Below, in pieces: positions 45,012 through 53,604 of a stretch of DNA of 56,877 nucleotides. The notes under the pieces were generated by a model that was not told the DNA's origin, ran no database searches, and was given only the letters and a program-made list of their open reading frames with translations. The first letter of the stretch is position 1; each line of letters opens with the position of its first letter. The position numbers were made by a program, and so were the translations under genes. The stretch is taken from assembly GCA_003283415.1 (NCBI GenBank), contig QBXH01000008.1, forward strand, positions 1 through 56,877, given 5' to 3'. The stretch is from Prochlorococcus sp. AG-321-E21 (GTDB lineage: Bacteria > Cyanobacteriota > Cyanobacteriia > PCC-6307 > Cyanobiaceae).

Positions 45012-46052
45012 TTAATTTAGATCATAAAGTTTTGAATAAATTAATTTCGATAAATCAAAAAGATTTTGATCAACTTTGAGATTAAGTTTAATGTTATTTT
45101 TATTTTTAAGTATAATTCTAAAATCTTTCTTTAATTGAGTTAATGTAAATATATTTTCTAGTTTGGTGCTATTAGTTTTACAGAGTTCCTCATAAGAAGT
45201 TAAAAATAAATTGTTAGGTTTTTTTGAAGTTACATATTCAAGAAGCCAAGAATATAAATTTATCCAAGACTTCAACCAAAAATCAAGTTTTTCTTTGGTA
45301 TTAATAATTGATTCTTTTTGATCATCTTTTATTTCATAAAAAAAAGGCTTTTGATTTAAACCAAATTCCCTATGTCCTATTAGATTCATATATTCTAAAA
45401 TAAAAGGATCATTTTTTTGAGCTTCACATATCCTTTGGTGAGTTTTATCTAAAGATAAGGCATGAGATATAGGATCTCTAAATAAAACGATAAATAAATC
45501 ATCTTTAAAATATTTACAAAGCTGGGGTAAACGTAAAAGATTATTATTGTTTTTGATCAAAATTTTTTTCTTTTTTTGAAAAATAGCATGCCTACTTAAA
45601 AAATTATCATAATCAATTAAAGTTTTATTTTTATATTTTCTTTTGACAGAAAGGGGTTGGGAAAAATATAAAGGATTTTCTTTAATCCAAAAAGGTTCAT
45701 CAAGACATTCAGGAGATTCAATAGATATTTTGATACCATCTTTATGCAGTCTTTCAATTGATTCTAACTTTTTTTTATTTATAAATTTTGAATATATATT
45801 TGCTAGCCTTGGATTAAGAATGAAAGGCATATGAGAATACTTTAGTGAAGCAAACTGATTAGATAAATAAAGCTGATTTAGAAGAGCTGTTGTTCCAGCT
45901 CTTGCAAGACCACATATAAAGATCTTTTGTACGTTATCTTTTGGTTTTTTATATTTTTTAATTCTTTCATATAAAAAATTAGAGATCTCACTATTGCCAA
46001 GAAATTGCTTATGTAAATGCTGATCTAAGCTAGAATAATTAGAAAAGGTCAT
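45012..46052 (-). CDS. Sulfotransferase, PAPS-dependent type
   Basis: 346 aa soluble protein. The 5'-phosphosulfate loop KIFICGLARAGTTALLNQL (about residues 43-61) and the 3'-phosphate motif LFIVLFRDPISHALSL (about 188-203) are the two PAPS-binding signatures. Its ATG overlaps the stop of the small membrane gene upstream (ATGA), so the two are coupled. Together with the ASST-like gene it suggests a sulfation function for an exported or surface molecule; the acceptor is unknown. Confidence 0.82.
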   Translation of the reverse strand: MTFSNYSSLDQHLHKQFLGNSEISNFLYERIKKYKKPKDNVQKIFICGLARAGTTALLNQLYLSNQFASLKYSHMPFILNPRLANIYSKFINKKKLESIERLHKDGIKISIESPECLDEPFWIKENPLYFSQPLSVKRKYKNKTLIDYDNFLSRHAIFQKKKKILIKNNNNLLRLPQLCKYFKDDLFIVLFRDPISHALSLDKTHQRICEAQKNDPFILEYMNLIGHREFGLNQKPFFYEIKDDQKESIINTKEKLDFWLKSWINLYSWLLEYVTSKKPNNLFLTSYEELCKTNSTKLENIFTLTQLKKDFRIILKNKNNIKLNLKVDQNLFDLSKLIYSKLYDLN

Positions 46053-46369
46053 TTTTTATAAAATAGTAGTGAAGTAAAAGTAAAAGATGAAATTAATAAA
46101 GAAAAATTATAATTTCCAATGACTTTAAAAATTAATAAACAAGTTATTAAATAAGGAATAATACATAATAATAATGAGCCTATTAATATAATCCCGCTGT
46201 AAGACAATTTATCAAGATCTTTGCTTTTTAAACTATTAATTGAATTCTTGACCTTTATAAGATCTTTTTTATAAATATAAAAATTTTTATTTAAATTAGC
46301 TTTCCCAAAAGTGAATTTAAAGGTATAAAAGCCAATCATTAAAATAAAAATTAAAAGAATAAATTTCAT
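46049..46369 (-). CDS. Small membrane protein coupled to sulfotransferase, 106 aa
   Basis: An N-terminal transmembrane helix (ILLIFILMIGFYTFKFTF), a charged helical loop (about 22-58), and two C-terminal helices (IILIGSLLLCIIPYLITCLLIF; split at about residue 70) ending in YKK. No family recognised. It starts the minus-strand operon that runs into the sulfotransferase and ASST-like genes. Confidence 0.55.
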   Translation of the reverse strand: MKFILLIFILMIGFYTFKFTFGKANLNKNFYIYKKDLIKVKNSINSLKSKDLDKLSYSGIILIGSLLLCIIPYLITCLLIFKVIGNYNFSLLISSFTFTSLLFYKK

Positions 46370-46707
46370 TATTTAGTTTTTTTATCTTTTTATAAATGAA
46401 CATAATAAATAATATTAAAATACAAATCTATTTATTTTTGTGTTTTTATTATATAAAGTAAAATTTCATATTCTGCTACCTCAACATTTTTTTCATTAAA
46501 TCAATAATATCTAGCTTGTTTATGTTGATATATTCTAAAATATCGAGAAGTTTAATATTAACAGAAATAGATTTTTTTAATTTTTTTTCTTAATAGAATG
46601 AAGTTTTATCTTCAAGTATGTTTATCGTTTTCTCTTCATTTTGAATAAAGACCAAATTCATTACAACTTATATTTTTGTTTTATTTAAATCTGTCTTTAA
46701 TTATGGT

Positions 46708-46825
46708 AACTCTGCGAGCTATTCTGCGAGCTAATCAATGAAAACAGTTGTAAAACCTAGTTATAGCTTGATTGGTGATCTGCATGGCATGCAGGGGGTC
46801 AGCGGTTCAAATCCGCTTGGCTCCA
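46708..46825 (+). repeat. Direct repeat A with tRNA-Ala relic (copy 3)
   Basis: Second copy of the block at 42872-42986. It starts with CTCTGCGAGC twice (46710-46735 region), continues AAAACCTAGTTATAGCTTG, then the relic 46759-46825 with intact anticodon arm, T-arm GGTTCAAATCC and perfect 3' end CTTGGCTCCA. The 5' acceptor strand is absent, so no cloverleaf can form. Confidence 0.87.
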
Positions 46826-46907
46826 CTTGATTCTTAGGTTATGAGATATAGTAATGGTGTGTTTTAGAGGTGTGTTCTTAAATTAGACATTATTTGCAGA
46901 TTATTTA

Positions 46908-46950
46908 CATGGCATGCAGGGGGTCAGTGGTTCGAGTCCGCTTGGATCCA
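46908..46950 (+). repeat. tRNA-Ala 3' relic (copy 4)
   Basis: CATGGCATGCAGGGGGTCAG through GGTTCGAGTCCGCTTGGATCCA, i.e. from the anticodon loop to the 3' end of tRNA-Ala with two changes. No D-arm homology. Same orientation as the intact tRNA. Confidence 0.87.
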
Positions 46951-47224
46951 TTTATTAATTTTTTTAAGAATTTTTAATATAATCTTTGCAATATAACTTA
47001 ATCAATGTGTCAAGAACATTCCTTTTCTTAAAGTTGGAATAAGTTAGGAATTTAAAAATCGAAAAATACTTTACAACTTATAAATTATAAAATTACTTTT
47101 AATATTGTAGAATTGAGATATAATAACCAGGTTTTAAAAATTATCTTAAAAATAATTAAAAAATATAAACTATATTTAAACAAAAATAGTATGGTTAGTA
47201 ATTGATTTAAACCAATACATCAAT

Positions 47225-48313
47225 ATGAATTTTAATATAAGTAATCCTGTAGTTTCTGAGGATTTAAATTACATTAAAGAAAATACTTTAGATTGTGATT
47301 TAAATAATTCAACTATTCTCATAACGGGTTGTGCTGGGTTCCTTGGATTTTATATTACACAGTACTTAACCATTAACTATAAAAGTTTAGGAATTAAATC
47401 AATAATTGCTTTAGATTCTTTCTTGTTAGGAGACTGTCCATTATGGCTTACAGAACTAGAAAAACATTTTTCTGAAGTGATTAAGATTAATAAATTTATT
47501 TTAGGGAAGCAAGAAATAAGTACAATTAAAGGCTTTAGTGATGTATCTCATATCCTTCATATGGCTTCTATTGCTTCACCAACTTTCTATAGAAAATATC
47601 CAATTGAAACTATCGATGCAAATGTTTGGGGTCTTCGCGATCTATTAGATACATATAAAAATAGCAATTCGTTACGAGGATTTGTGTTTTTTTCAAGTAG
47701 TGAAATTTATGGTGATCCGGATCAGAAAAATATTCCAACAAAAGAAACTTATAGAGGATTAGTTTCATGTACTGGTCCAAGAGCCTGCTATGACGAAGCA
47801 AAGAGATTTGGAGAAACTCTGTGCGTTATTTACCGAGAAAAATTTAATATACCAGTTTCAGTGGTTAGACCATTTAATAATTATGGACCTGGTATGAAAA
47901 TATCTGATAAAAGATTACCTGCTGATTTGGCTAATTGCATCAAAGAAAATAAAGACATAATATTGTTTTCAGATGGTTCCCCCACTAGAACATTTTGTTA
48001 TGTTGCTGATGCTGTTATTGGATATTTGAAGGTTTTATCTAGTTCACATTTCAGCGAATTTAATATTGGATTTGATGGAAATGAAATAAGTGTTTTTGAA
48101 CTGGCTAAATACTATAAAAAAATAGGAATCGAAAAATTTAATTTTAAAGGAAATATAATTAAAGAAGAAAGTGAAGATCCTCAATATTTAGAAGATAATC
48201 CTAATAGGAGGCAACCTAATATTCAGAAAGCAAGAAAGTTCTTGAATTATGAACCTAAGATTGGAATATATCAAGGAATAGAAAAATATCTAGATTTTAT
48301 TTTCTATAAATAA
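47225..48313 (+). CDS. UDP-glucuronate decarboxylase-like SDR (UDP-xylose synthase)
   Basis: 362 aa extended SDR. NAD-binding ITGCAGFLG (33-41), SSSEIYGD, the catalytic YxxxK within GPRACYDEAKRFGETL, and RPFNNYGPGM. ASPTFYRKYPIETIDANVWG and GPRACYDE are the hallmarks that separate UDP-glucuronate decarboxylases from dTDP-glucose dehydratases. The neighbouring ugd, two bases downstream, makes its expected substrate, so UDP-glucose to UDP-glucuronate to UDP-xylose is likely. An N-terminal extension of about 28 residues precedes the Rossmann strand. Confidence 0.8.
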   Translation: MNFNISNPVVSEDLNYIKENTLDCDLNNSTILITGCAGFLGFYITQYLTINYKSLGIKSIIALDSFLLGDCPLWLTELEKHFSEVIKINKFILGKQEISTIKGFSDVSHILHMASIASPTFYRKYPIETIDANVWGLRDLLDTYKNSNSLRGFVFFSSSEIYGDPDQKNIPTKETYRGLVSCTGPRACYDEAKRFGETLCVIYREKFNIPVSVVRPFNNYGPGMKISDKRLPADLANCIKENKDIILFSDGSPTRTFCYVADAVIGYLKVLSSSHFSEFNIGFDGNEISVFELAKYYKKIGIEKFNFKGNIIKEESEDPQYLEDNPNRRQPNIQKARKFLNYEPKIGIYQGIEKYLDFIFYK

Positions 48314-48315
48314 TT

Positions 48316-49653
48316 ATGAAAATAATAGTAATTGGGACAGGATATGTAGGACTTATAACAGGCCTTGGTTTTAGCTCATTGAATCATCAGGTTACATGTG
48401 TGGACATAAATGAAAAAGTTGTTGAAAAACTAAACAAAGGCATTCCAACATTTTTTGAAAAAGGTTTAGAAGATTTATTAAAAAAAGAACTATCTTCAGG
48501 AAGATTTAAAGCTAACACTAATTTAAAAGAAGATATTCAAGAGGTAGATTTAATTTTCATAGCTGTTGGAACCCCATCTTTAAACAATGGAAAGATTGAT
48601 CTGAGTTTTATTAAAACAGTATCTGAAACTATAGGCAAAGAAATTAAAAATATTGATAGGTTTATCTCAATTATTGTTAAAAGTACAGTGCTCCCAAAAA
48701 CTACGGATACATTAGTAAGAGAAATAATAGAAGATTTTAGTGAAAAAGAACTTGGAGAATTTGGATTGGGAATGAATCCTGAATTTCTTAGGGAAGGTTC
48801 TGCTTTGGAAGATTTCATGAATCCGGATAGAATTATAATTGGTTTTGAAGATATAAAAACTAAAAAGTCTCTAGCTAATTTGTATGAATCTTGGGATTGC
48901 GAAAAAATATTTGTAAATACAAGGACAGCGGAACTAATCAAATATACCAATAATGGCTTTCTTGCTTTATTGATCTCAGCTACAAATGAAATAGCAAAAA
49001 TTTCTAGTTCAATAGGGAATATTGATATTAAAGAAGTAATGCACGGTGTCCATTTAGATAAAAGATGGAATCCAAAAGTTAATAATAAAAGAGTTTACCC
49101 AAAAATTATTGATTATCTTGAAGCAGGATGTGGATTTGGAGGCTCTTGTTTCCCAAAGGATGTTAAAGCTTTAATTAAGTATGGCGAAGAGAATGGAAAT
49201 GATATGAAGATATTCAGAAATATAATTGAAATTAATAATGATCAACCCAAAACAATAATTAGAGATTTATCTAAAGTAACTTCCTTTGAGGACAAAAATA
49301 TACTTATTTTAGGGCTAGCTTTTAAACCCGGTACTGATGATGTAAGAGAATCTCCTGCAATAGCAGTTGTGAAAGAATTACTTAAAAAAGATATAAAGAT
49401 ATTTCTTCATGACCCAATTGCAATTATTAATTTCAAAAAAGAAATAGGTGCCAATAGTAAAATTAAATTTATTAATAATTGGTTAGATCAAGTTTCTAAA
49501 TCAGCAATAATTATTATCCTCACAAAATGGGAAGAATATGAAAAACTTAATTATTCTAATTTAAGTGGAAAAATTATTTATGATGCAAGGAGAGTTTTAA
49601 GTAAAGAAAAACTTTATTGTAGAAAGTATATGAGTATAGGTTTACAAAATTGA
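48316..49653 (+). CDS. ugd: UDP-glucose 6-dehydrogenase
   Basis: Oxidises UDP-glucose to UDP-glucuronate. NAD site VIGTGYVGLITGLGFS at the N-terminus, IAVGTPS, NPEFLREGSAL, the catalytic Cys278 in GFGGSCFPKD, and the C-terminal UDP-binding domain with LGLAFKPGTDDVRESPA. 445 aa, standard. Starts two bases after the decarboxylase stop; one operon. Confidence 0.95.
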   Translation: MKIIVIGTGYVGLITGLGFSSLNHQVTCVDINEKVVEKLNKGIPTFFEKGLEDLLKKELSSGRFKANTNLKEDIQEVDLIFIAVGTPSLNNGKIDLSFIKTVSETIGKEIKNIDRFISIIVKSTVLPKTTDTLVREIIEDFSEKELGEFGLGMNPEFLREGSALEDFMNPDRIIIGFEDIKTKKSLANLYESWDCEKIFVNTRTAELIKYTNNGFLALLISATNEIAKISSSIGNIDIKEVMHGVHLDKRWNPKVNNKRVYPKIIDYLEAGCGFGGSCFPKDVKALIKYGEENGNDMKIFRNIIEINNDQPKTIIRDLSKVTSFEDKNILILGLAFKPGTDDVRESPAIAVVKELLKKDIKIFLHDPIAIINFKKEIGANSKIKFINNWLDQVSKSAIIIILTKWEEYEKLNYSNLSGKIIYDARRVLSKEKLYCRKYMSIGLQN

Positions 49654-50061
49654 ATTAATTTATTTTAATCATTTATTATTTATTCACTAGATAAATATAT
49701 TTAGGAAAGTCACTATATATGAATAAAATTTATTTCTTTAGCCACCTTTGTAAAGCTGTAAAGACTAAAAAAATTATAATTTATTATGAAATTGCAGTTT
49801 TACACTTAATTTAAAAAAATTACTCAGATTATTATTTTTGTTAATTATAGATTTTTTCAAAAAGTTTTTGATTTAATATACAAATTTCAACTTTGCAATT
49901 ATTTTAAATTTGATATTTAGAGTTTTAATAAATGATTATATAGCTTTTGCTTAATCTGATTTAGAAGAAATATTAATATAGATAGTTTGTAAAATCTTCT
50001 ATTAATATGAAATATTTTTTGCTAAGCAATGATATTATTTTGAAATATTAGGATCTAAATT
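49654..50061. other. Intergenic region after ugd
   Basis: About 400 very AT-rich bases. A 31-codon frame at 49719-49814 (MNKIYFFSHLCKAVK...) is the only one with a start and is weakly supported. No structured RNA or repeat recognised. Confidence 0.3.
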
Positions 50062-50952
50062 TTGAAGAAAACTGTACGAAATCTCCTCATATTCATCATT
50101 GCCCTTTTAAGTGGTTCTCTAATATTTGTTTTATTAGATGGTTTCTATGTAAAAAAAAATGATGATGGTAGTTTTCAAGTTAAAGCCCTTTTTACTGAAC
50201 GTTTAATTAACGAAACAAAAAGTGATGGAAAGACTAAATCTGATGAGAAATGGGCAAAAGAGTTAGTTAAAGGAGGATATATCTTACATATTAGACATGC
50301 TATGAGGGAGAAATTTACTGGATCAGTCACGACTTATGATGCTATTGAATTATTAAATAAAGATAATGCAAGAGATACAGATTATCATAGAGCTGTATGT
50401 CTAACTGAAAGAGGTGTACTTGATTCTAAAGCAGTAGGTAAAACATTTGATTTGGCTGGCATCAATGTTTCATATGTAGTATCAAGTCCAAGTTGCAGAG
50501 CAAGAGAAACAGCTATATTCGCCTTTAATAGAATTGATCAAATTGAACCGGCAATATTGCACCGTACAGCCCAAATGAATTCACAGCATAAAATTTATGG
50601 CGATAAACTCAGAAGTATTGTTGATGCCATTCCAATTAAAGAAAATACTAATATAGTTATTTCTGGACATGGCGGAACATTATCCTACGATATTAAGAAT
50701 AAAACTGGAATCGTAGATATTGACGAAACAGATGAAATTGATAATCGTAACGAAACAGGTATTGTTGTAATTGAAAGAAAGGATGGCAAATATATTGCAA
50801 GACATAAATTCTATTCAATTAATAGTATCGCTAAATCACTTCTTGAATTACCCGTAAATAACGAGGGGCTAGAAAAATTTGTTTTTAAACCTGGTGATAA
50901 ATATGAACCAAAAAATATTAATAGAGGTTTTATTTTTATACCTAATTATTAA
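50062..50952 (+). CDS. Histidine phosphatase superfamily protein, membrane-anchored
   Basis: 296 aa, TTG start. One N-terminal transmembrane helix (LLIFIIALLSGSLIFVLL). The phosphoglycerate-mutase-like domain has the catalytic His in ILHIRHAMREK (RHG variant RHA), SSPSCRARETA and ISGHGGTLS, so the phospho-His and both arginine pocket motifs are kept. Resembles exported histidine phosphatases; the substrate could be a sugar phosphate or surface phosphoester. Monocistronic, between the xylose and fucose gene groups. Confidence 0.75.
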   Translation: MKKTVRNLLIFIIALLSGSLIFVLLDGFYVKKNDDGSFQVKALFTERLINETKSDGKTKSDEKWAKELVKGGYILHIRHAMREKFTGSVTTYDAIELLNKDNARDTDYHRAVCLTERGVLDSKAVGKTFDLAGINVSYVVSSPSCRARETAIFAFNRIDQIEPAILHRTAQMNSQHKIYGDKLRSIVDAIPIKENTNIVISGHGGTLSYDIKNKTGIVDIDETDEIDNRNETGIVVIERKDGKYIARHKFYSINSIAKSLLELPVNNEGLEKFVFKPGDKYEPKNINRGFIFIPNY

Positions 50953-51424
50953 TTTTTAATTGAAAAAAAAATAAATACAAATTTAAATAAATAATTTATT
51001 TTAAATAATCCTTACTTTTAACTAATAAAGTTATTCTTATTTAGATAAAGGTTTTTGGTTCAGTTGGCAAATCAAATACATAATATGCAAATCTTAAAAG
51101 ACTTTAATCCGATTTTAGATAAGGGTTTTTATCAAAAATGTTAAATTTATTTTTTAATAGCTGGGTGAATTTATTCTTAGACAAATTCAAACAAAAATAA
51201 ATCTTTTTATAACTTATTAGTTTAGGACTTTTAAATTTATAAAAAATAAATAAAGATATTACTGAAAATAACCTTTATACAATATAAAAATAATTACGCA
51301 TAGTTGTTATGCTAGAAAAAAAAATAGAATTGAATTTTATTATTACTTTTAACAATATAAAATTAAAACCACTTATTGGTTCGATTAAAACTATTGAAAT
51401 CTTTTCCTAAAAGTCTAAGTATTT
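50953..51424. other. Intergenic region between histidine phosphatase and GT10 gene
   Basis: About 470 AT-rich bases between convergent genes. I see no gene, tRNA relic or clear hairpin in it. Confidence 0.3.
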
Positions 51425-52498
51425 TTATTTATTTTCCAACAAAGTATTTATTACAAAATCCACATAAGTTGAAAATCTATATTTATCTGCTTCTTTTGAT
51501 ATTAAAAATTTATATATCCTTTTGCGATAATTTTCTTTATCCTTGTCACTTAAAGAATGCAATATTTCTTTAAGCAATGATTTTGCGGTAATGTTTTTAT
51601 TAATAGCTATATAACAATTACTTGGGATATTTTTTAAATCCTTAGGACCTAAATAAATTGGAATTACACCATAAATCATGGGATCAAATAACTTTTCAAA
51701 AATTGTGAATGGCCGCCCCACTGTTGGTTCGAATGCTAAATTAAAATCAAATTTTTTAAGAGTAGAATATTTATAATTTAAAGTTTGAATATTTTCGATA
51801 GGCTTAAAAAAAATAGTAGTTAAAAAAGTTAAAGCTTTTTTAATTAATTGAATTCTATTTATAATAGCTATAAAAGGGATGTCAAAAGGTATTTGTCTTT
51901 TATTCCAGCCATAACCATAGACCGCAAAATTATTTGGGTAATTTAATATAGATTTCATTAATTTATATCTTTTAATGTAAGTTGAATTCCTGGATAGTGC
52001 AATTTTAAAAGAGTTTAAATAAAAAATTTTATTTATCCTTTTTTTACTGAGGATATCTTTTTTAGAATTTTTAATCTGACTAGCATCAGGTAAGGCTGGA
52101 TAACTAAAAACTTTTGTTTTATAAAATAAAAATTTATAATTATTTTCTTCCGTATTAATACAAACTAAATCAAAAAGTAAAGGGATATTGAGTAAAAATC
52201 TATTTCTCGCTAAATTCGATTCATGAATGATTAAAATCGTTCTTAATTTCTTTTTATAAAAATTATTTTTTAGAATTTTAAAAAGTTCTAATATCCTAGG
52301 AATATCTATCACAATTATCTGATCAAAATCCGTATGATTTTTATGATTATATTTTTCAAAATAAATAGATTTTCCTTCTCCGACCTTAATTAATTGTTCC
52401 CAAGCTTCGTAAGTTGTACTATGGAACAATTCTTTCATATTTAACCCTTTTTTTATTTGATCGAAACAAGGGTAGTAACCTAAAACTCCTACTAACAT
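51425..52498 (-). CDS. Glycosyltransferase family 10 (alpha-1,3-fucosyltransferase-like)
   Basis: 357 aa. The C-terminal half carries the GT10 donor-binding block: FDFNLAFEPTVGRPFTIFEK then LFDPMIYGVIPIYLGPKDLKNIP, with the conserved Glu-Lys and 'P.Y.G' residues that bind GDP-fucose. The N-terminal half (acceptor domain) is divergent. gmd and fcl, which make GDP-L-fucose, are 2-4 kb away on the same strand, supporting fucose as donor. Acceptor unknown, presumably a surface glycan. Confidence 0.75.
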   Translation of the reverse strand: MLVGVLGYYPCFDQIKKGLNMKELFHSTTYEAWEQLIKVGEGKSIYFEKYNHKNHTDFDQIIVIDIPRILELFKILKNNFYKKKLRTILIIHESNLARNRFLLNIPLLFDLVCINTEENNYKFLFYKTKVFSYPALPDASQIKNSKKDILSKKRINKIFYLNSFKIALSRNSTYIKRYKLMKSILNYPNNFAVYGYGWNKRQIPFDIPFIAIINRIQLIKKALTFLTTIFFKPIENIQTLNYKYSTLKKFDFNLAFEPTVGRPFTIFEKLFDPMIYGVIPIYLGPKDLKNIPSNCYIAINKNITAKSLLKEILHSLSDKDKENYRKRIYKFLISKEADKYRFSTYVDFVINTLLENK

Positions 52499-52666
52499 AA
52501 AAACTTCTTGTTTTTAGAATAATTATATATTCATTTGAATATTTATTGCAATTATTTGAGCTAAAGATTTTTTCCTTTTGGGTAGTTTAATTTTAAATAT
52601 TTTTTCTTTCCGTCAGTTCATAAATAATTATTTAAAACTACTTTTTCTATAATCCGATTAGCTCCA

Positions 52667-53518
52667 TTAAATTTTTTTTTCATATAAATTAAATGTATCA
52701 GCCACATATGAATTTGGCTCGTTTACCCTCATTGGAATAGATCCATTTAATATTTTTCCTTTGGCATTGAATCTTTTCCATTCTTTTTTTGCAAAATCTA
52801 ATAATGATATTGGAGACCCACTACCAATATTAAAAACTAGAGGGATACCTTTAACCACATCACCTCTAAAACAACAATTTAATAAATGTTCTGCTACTTC
52901 TTCAACAGGTATGAAATCTCTAATTTGTGAACCTTTTGTCATTTTGAAATCTGAGCCATTTAATGCAGCATTTCTTAGTGATGACCAGAAATTTATATCA
53001 TTTTGTCCTAATCCATAAGCTAGAAAAATCCTAGGATAAATTAATTCTGTTTTATAAGTTTTACACAATGCCTCTAACATATAAAAACTAGCAACTTTAC
53101 TTCGGGCGTAATTATTTGTTGGCATCAATGGAGCATTGCTAGGTATCATTTTATATCTATCGGAGCTCAACCCATACTCGTGACAAGTGCCAATAAAAAC
53201 ACATCTTTTTACATTAGCTTTTATAGCCTCCTCCATTAATTTTATTGGACCGATTACATTTGTTTTTGTTAATTCTTTGATAGATGCTTTTCTTGGGCTT
53301 ACACCTGCAGAAGCTAAATTAATTAAGACATCTACTTTCTCAAGATCATACATATCTATTTCTGATAGATCTTTTTTAATCCAATATATATTTTTGTCTA
53401 AATTATCATTATCAATATCACCTCTTTTTAATGCAATTATTTCATATCCTTTTTTATTTGCCAATTTTGTTAGGTACGATCCAATAAATCCAGAAGCACC
53501 AGTTATGAATATTTTCAT
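52667..53518 (-). CDS. NAD-dependent epimerase/dehydratase (nucleotide-sugar SDR)
   Basis: 283 aa extended SDR. FITGASGFIGSYL at the N-terminus, GTCHEYG active-site strand and YARSK (YxxxK). It lies next to the glucose-1-phosphate cytidylyltransferase, so the substrate may be a CDP-4-keto-6-deoxy sugar (reductase or epimerase of the CDP-abequose/paratose type) rather than the CDP-glucose 4,6-dehydratase itself. The frame ends in a run of nine A on the coding strand; a one-base-shorter run would add about 17 codons (...FNGANRIIEKVV...), so the C-terminus may be frameshifted. Confidence 0.78.
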   Translation of the reverse strand: MKIFITGASGFIGSYLTKLANKKGYEIIALKRGDIDNDNLDKNIYWIKKDLSEIDMYDLEKVDVLINLASAGVSPRKASIKELTKTNVIGPIKLMEEAIKANVKRCVFIGTCHEYGLSSDRYKMIPSNAPLMPTNNYARSKVASFYMLEALCKTYKTELIYPRIFLAYGLGQNDINFWSSLRNAALNGSDFKMTKGSQIRDFIPVEEVAEHLLNCCFRGDVVKGIPLVFNIGSGSPISLLDFAKKEWKRFNAKGKILNGSIPMRVNEPNSYVADTFNLYEKKI

Positions 53519-53604
53519 TATTTAAAGATTTCGAAAATTTTAAGATTTTAAAAAGTGTTCAAGATCGTCTTGAAAATACCTACTTTATATTAGGTTAATT
53601 TTAT

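Larger units (their letters stand above)
46370..47224. other. Non-coding region with tRNA relics before the polysaccharide genes
   Basis: About 850 bases. Contains repeat block copy 3 (46708-46825) and the shorter tRNA 3' relic copy 4 (46908-46950). A minus-strand frame around 46480-46570 (DILEYININKLDIIDLMKKM) has no start codon and is probably chance or decay. The rest is AT-rich with nothing recognised. Confidence 0.5.

Noticed and set aside
46759-46825. tRNA relic copy 3 as a functional second tRNA-Ala
   Set aside because: The T-arm, anticodon arm and 3' end are good but the 5' acceptor strand and D-arm cannot pair; no cloverleaf is possible.
49719-49814. 31-codon frame MNKIYFFSHLCKAVK...
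   Set aside because: Composition is that of random AT-rich DNA and there is no coupling or promoter; kept only as a remark in the intergenic entry.
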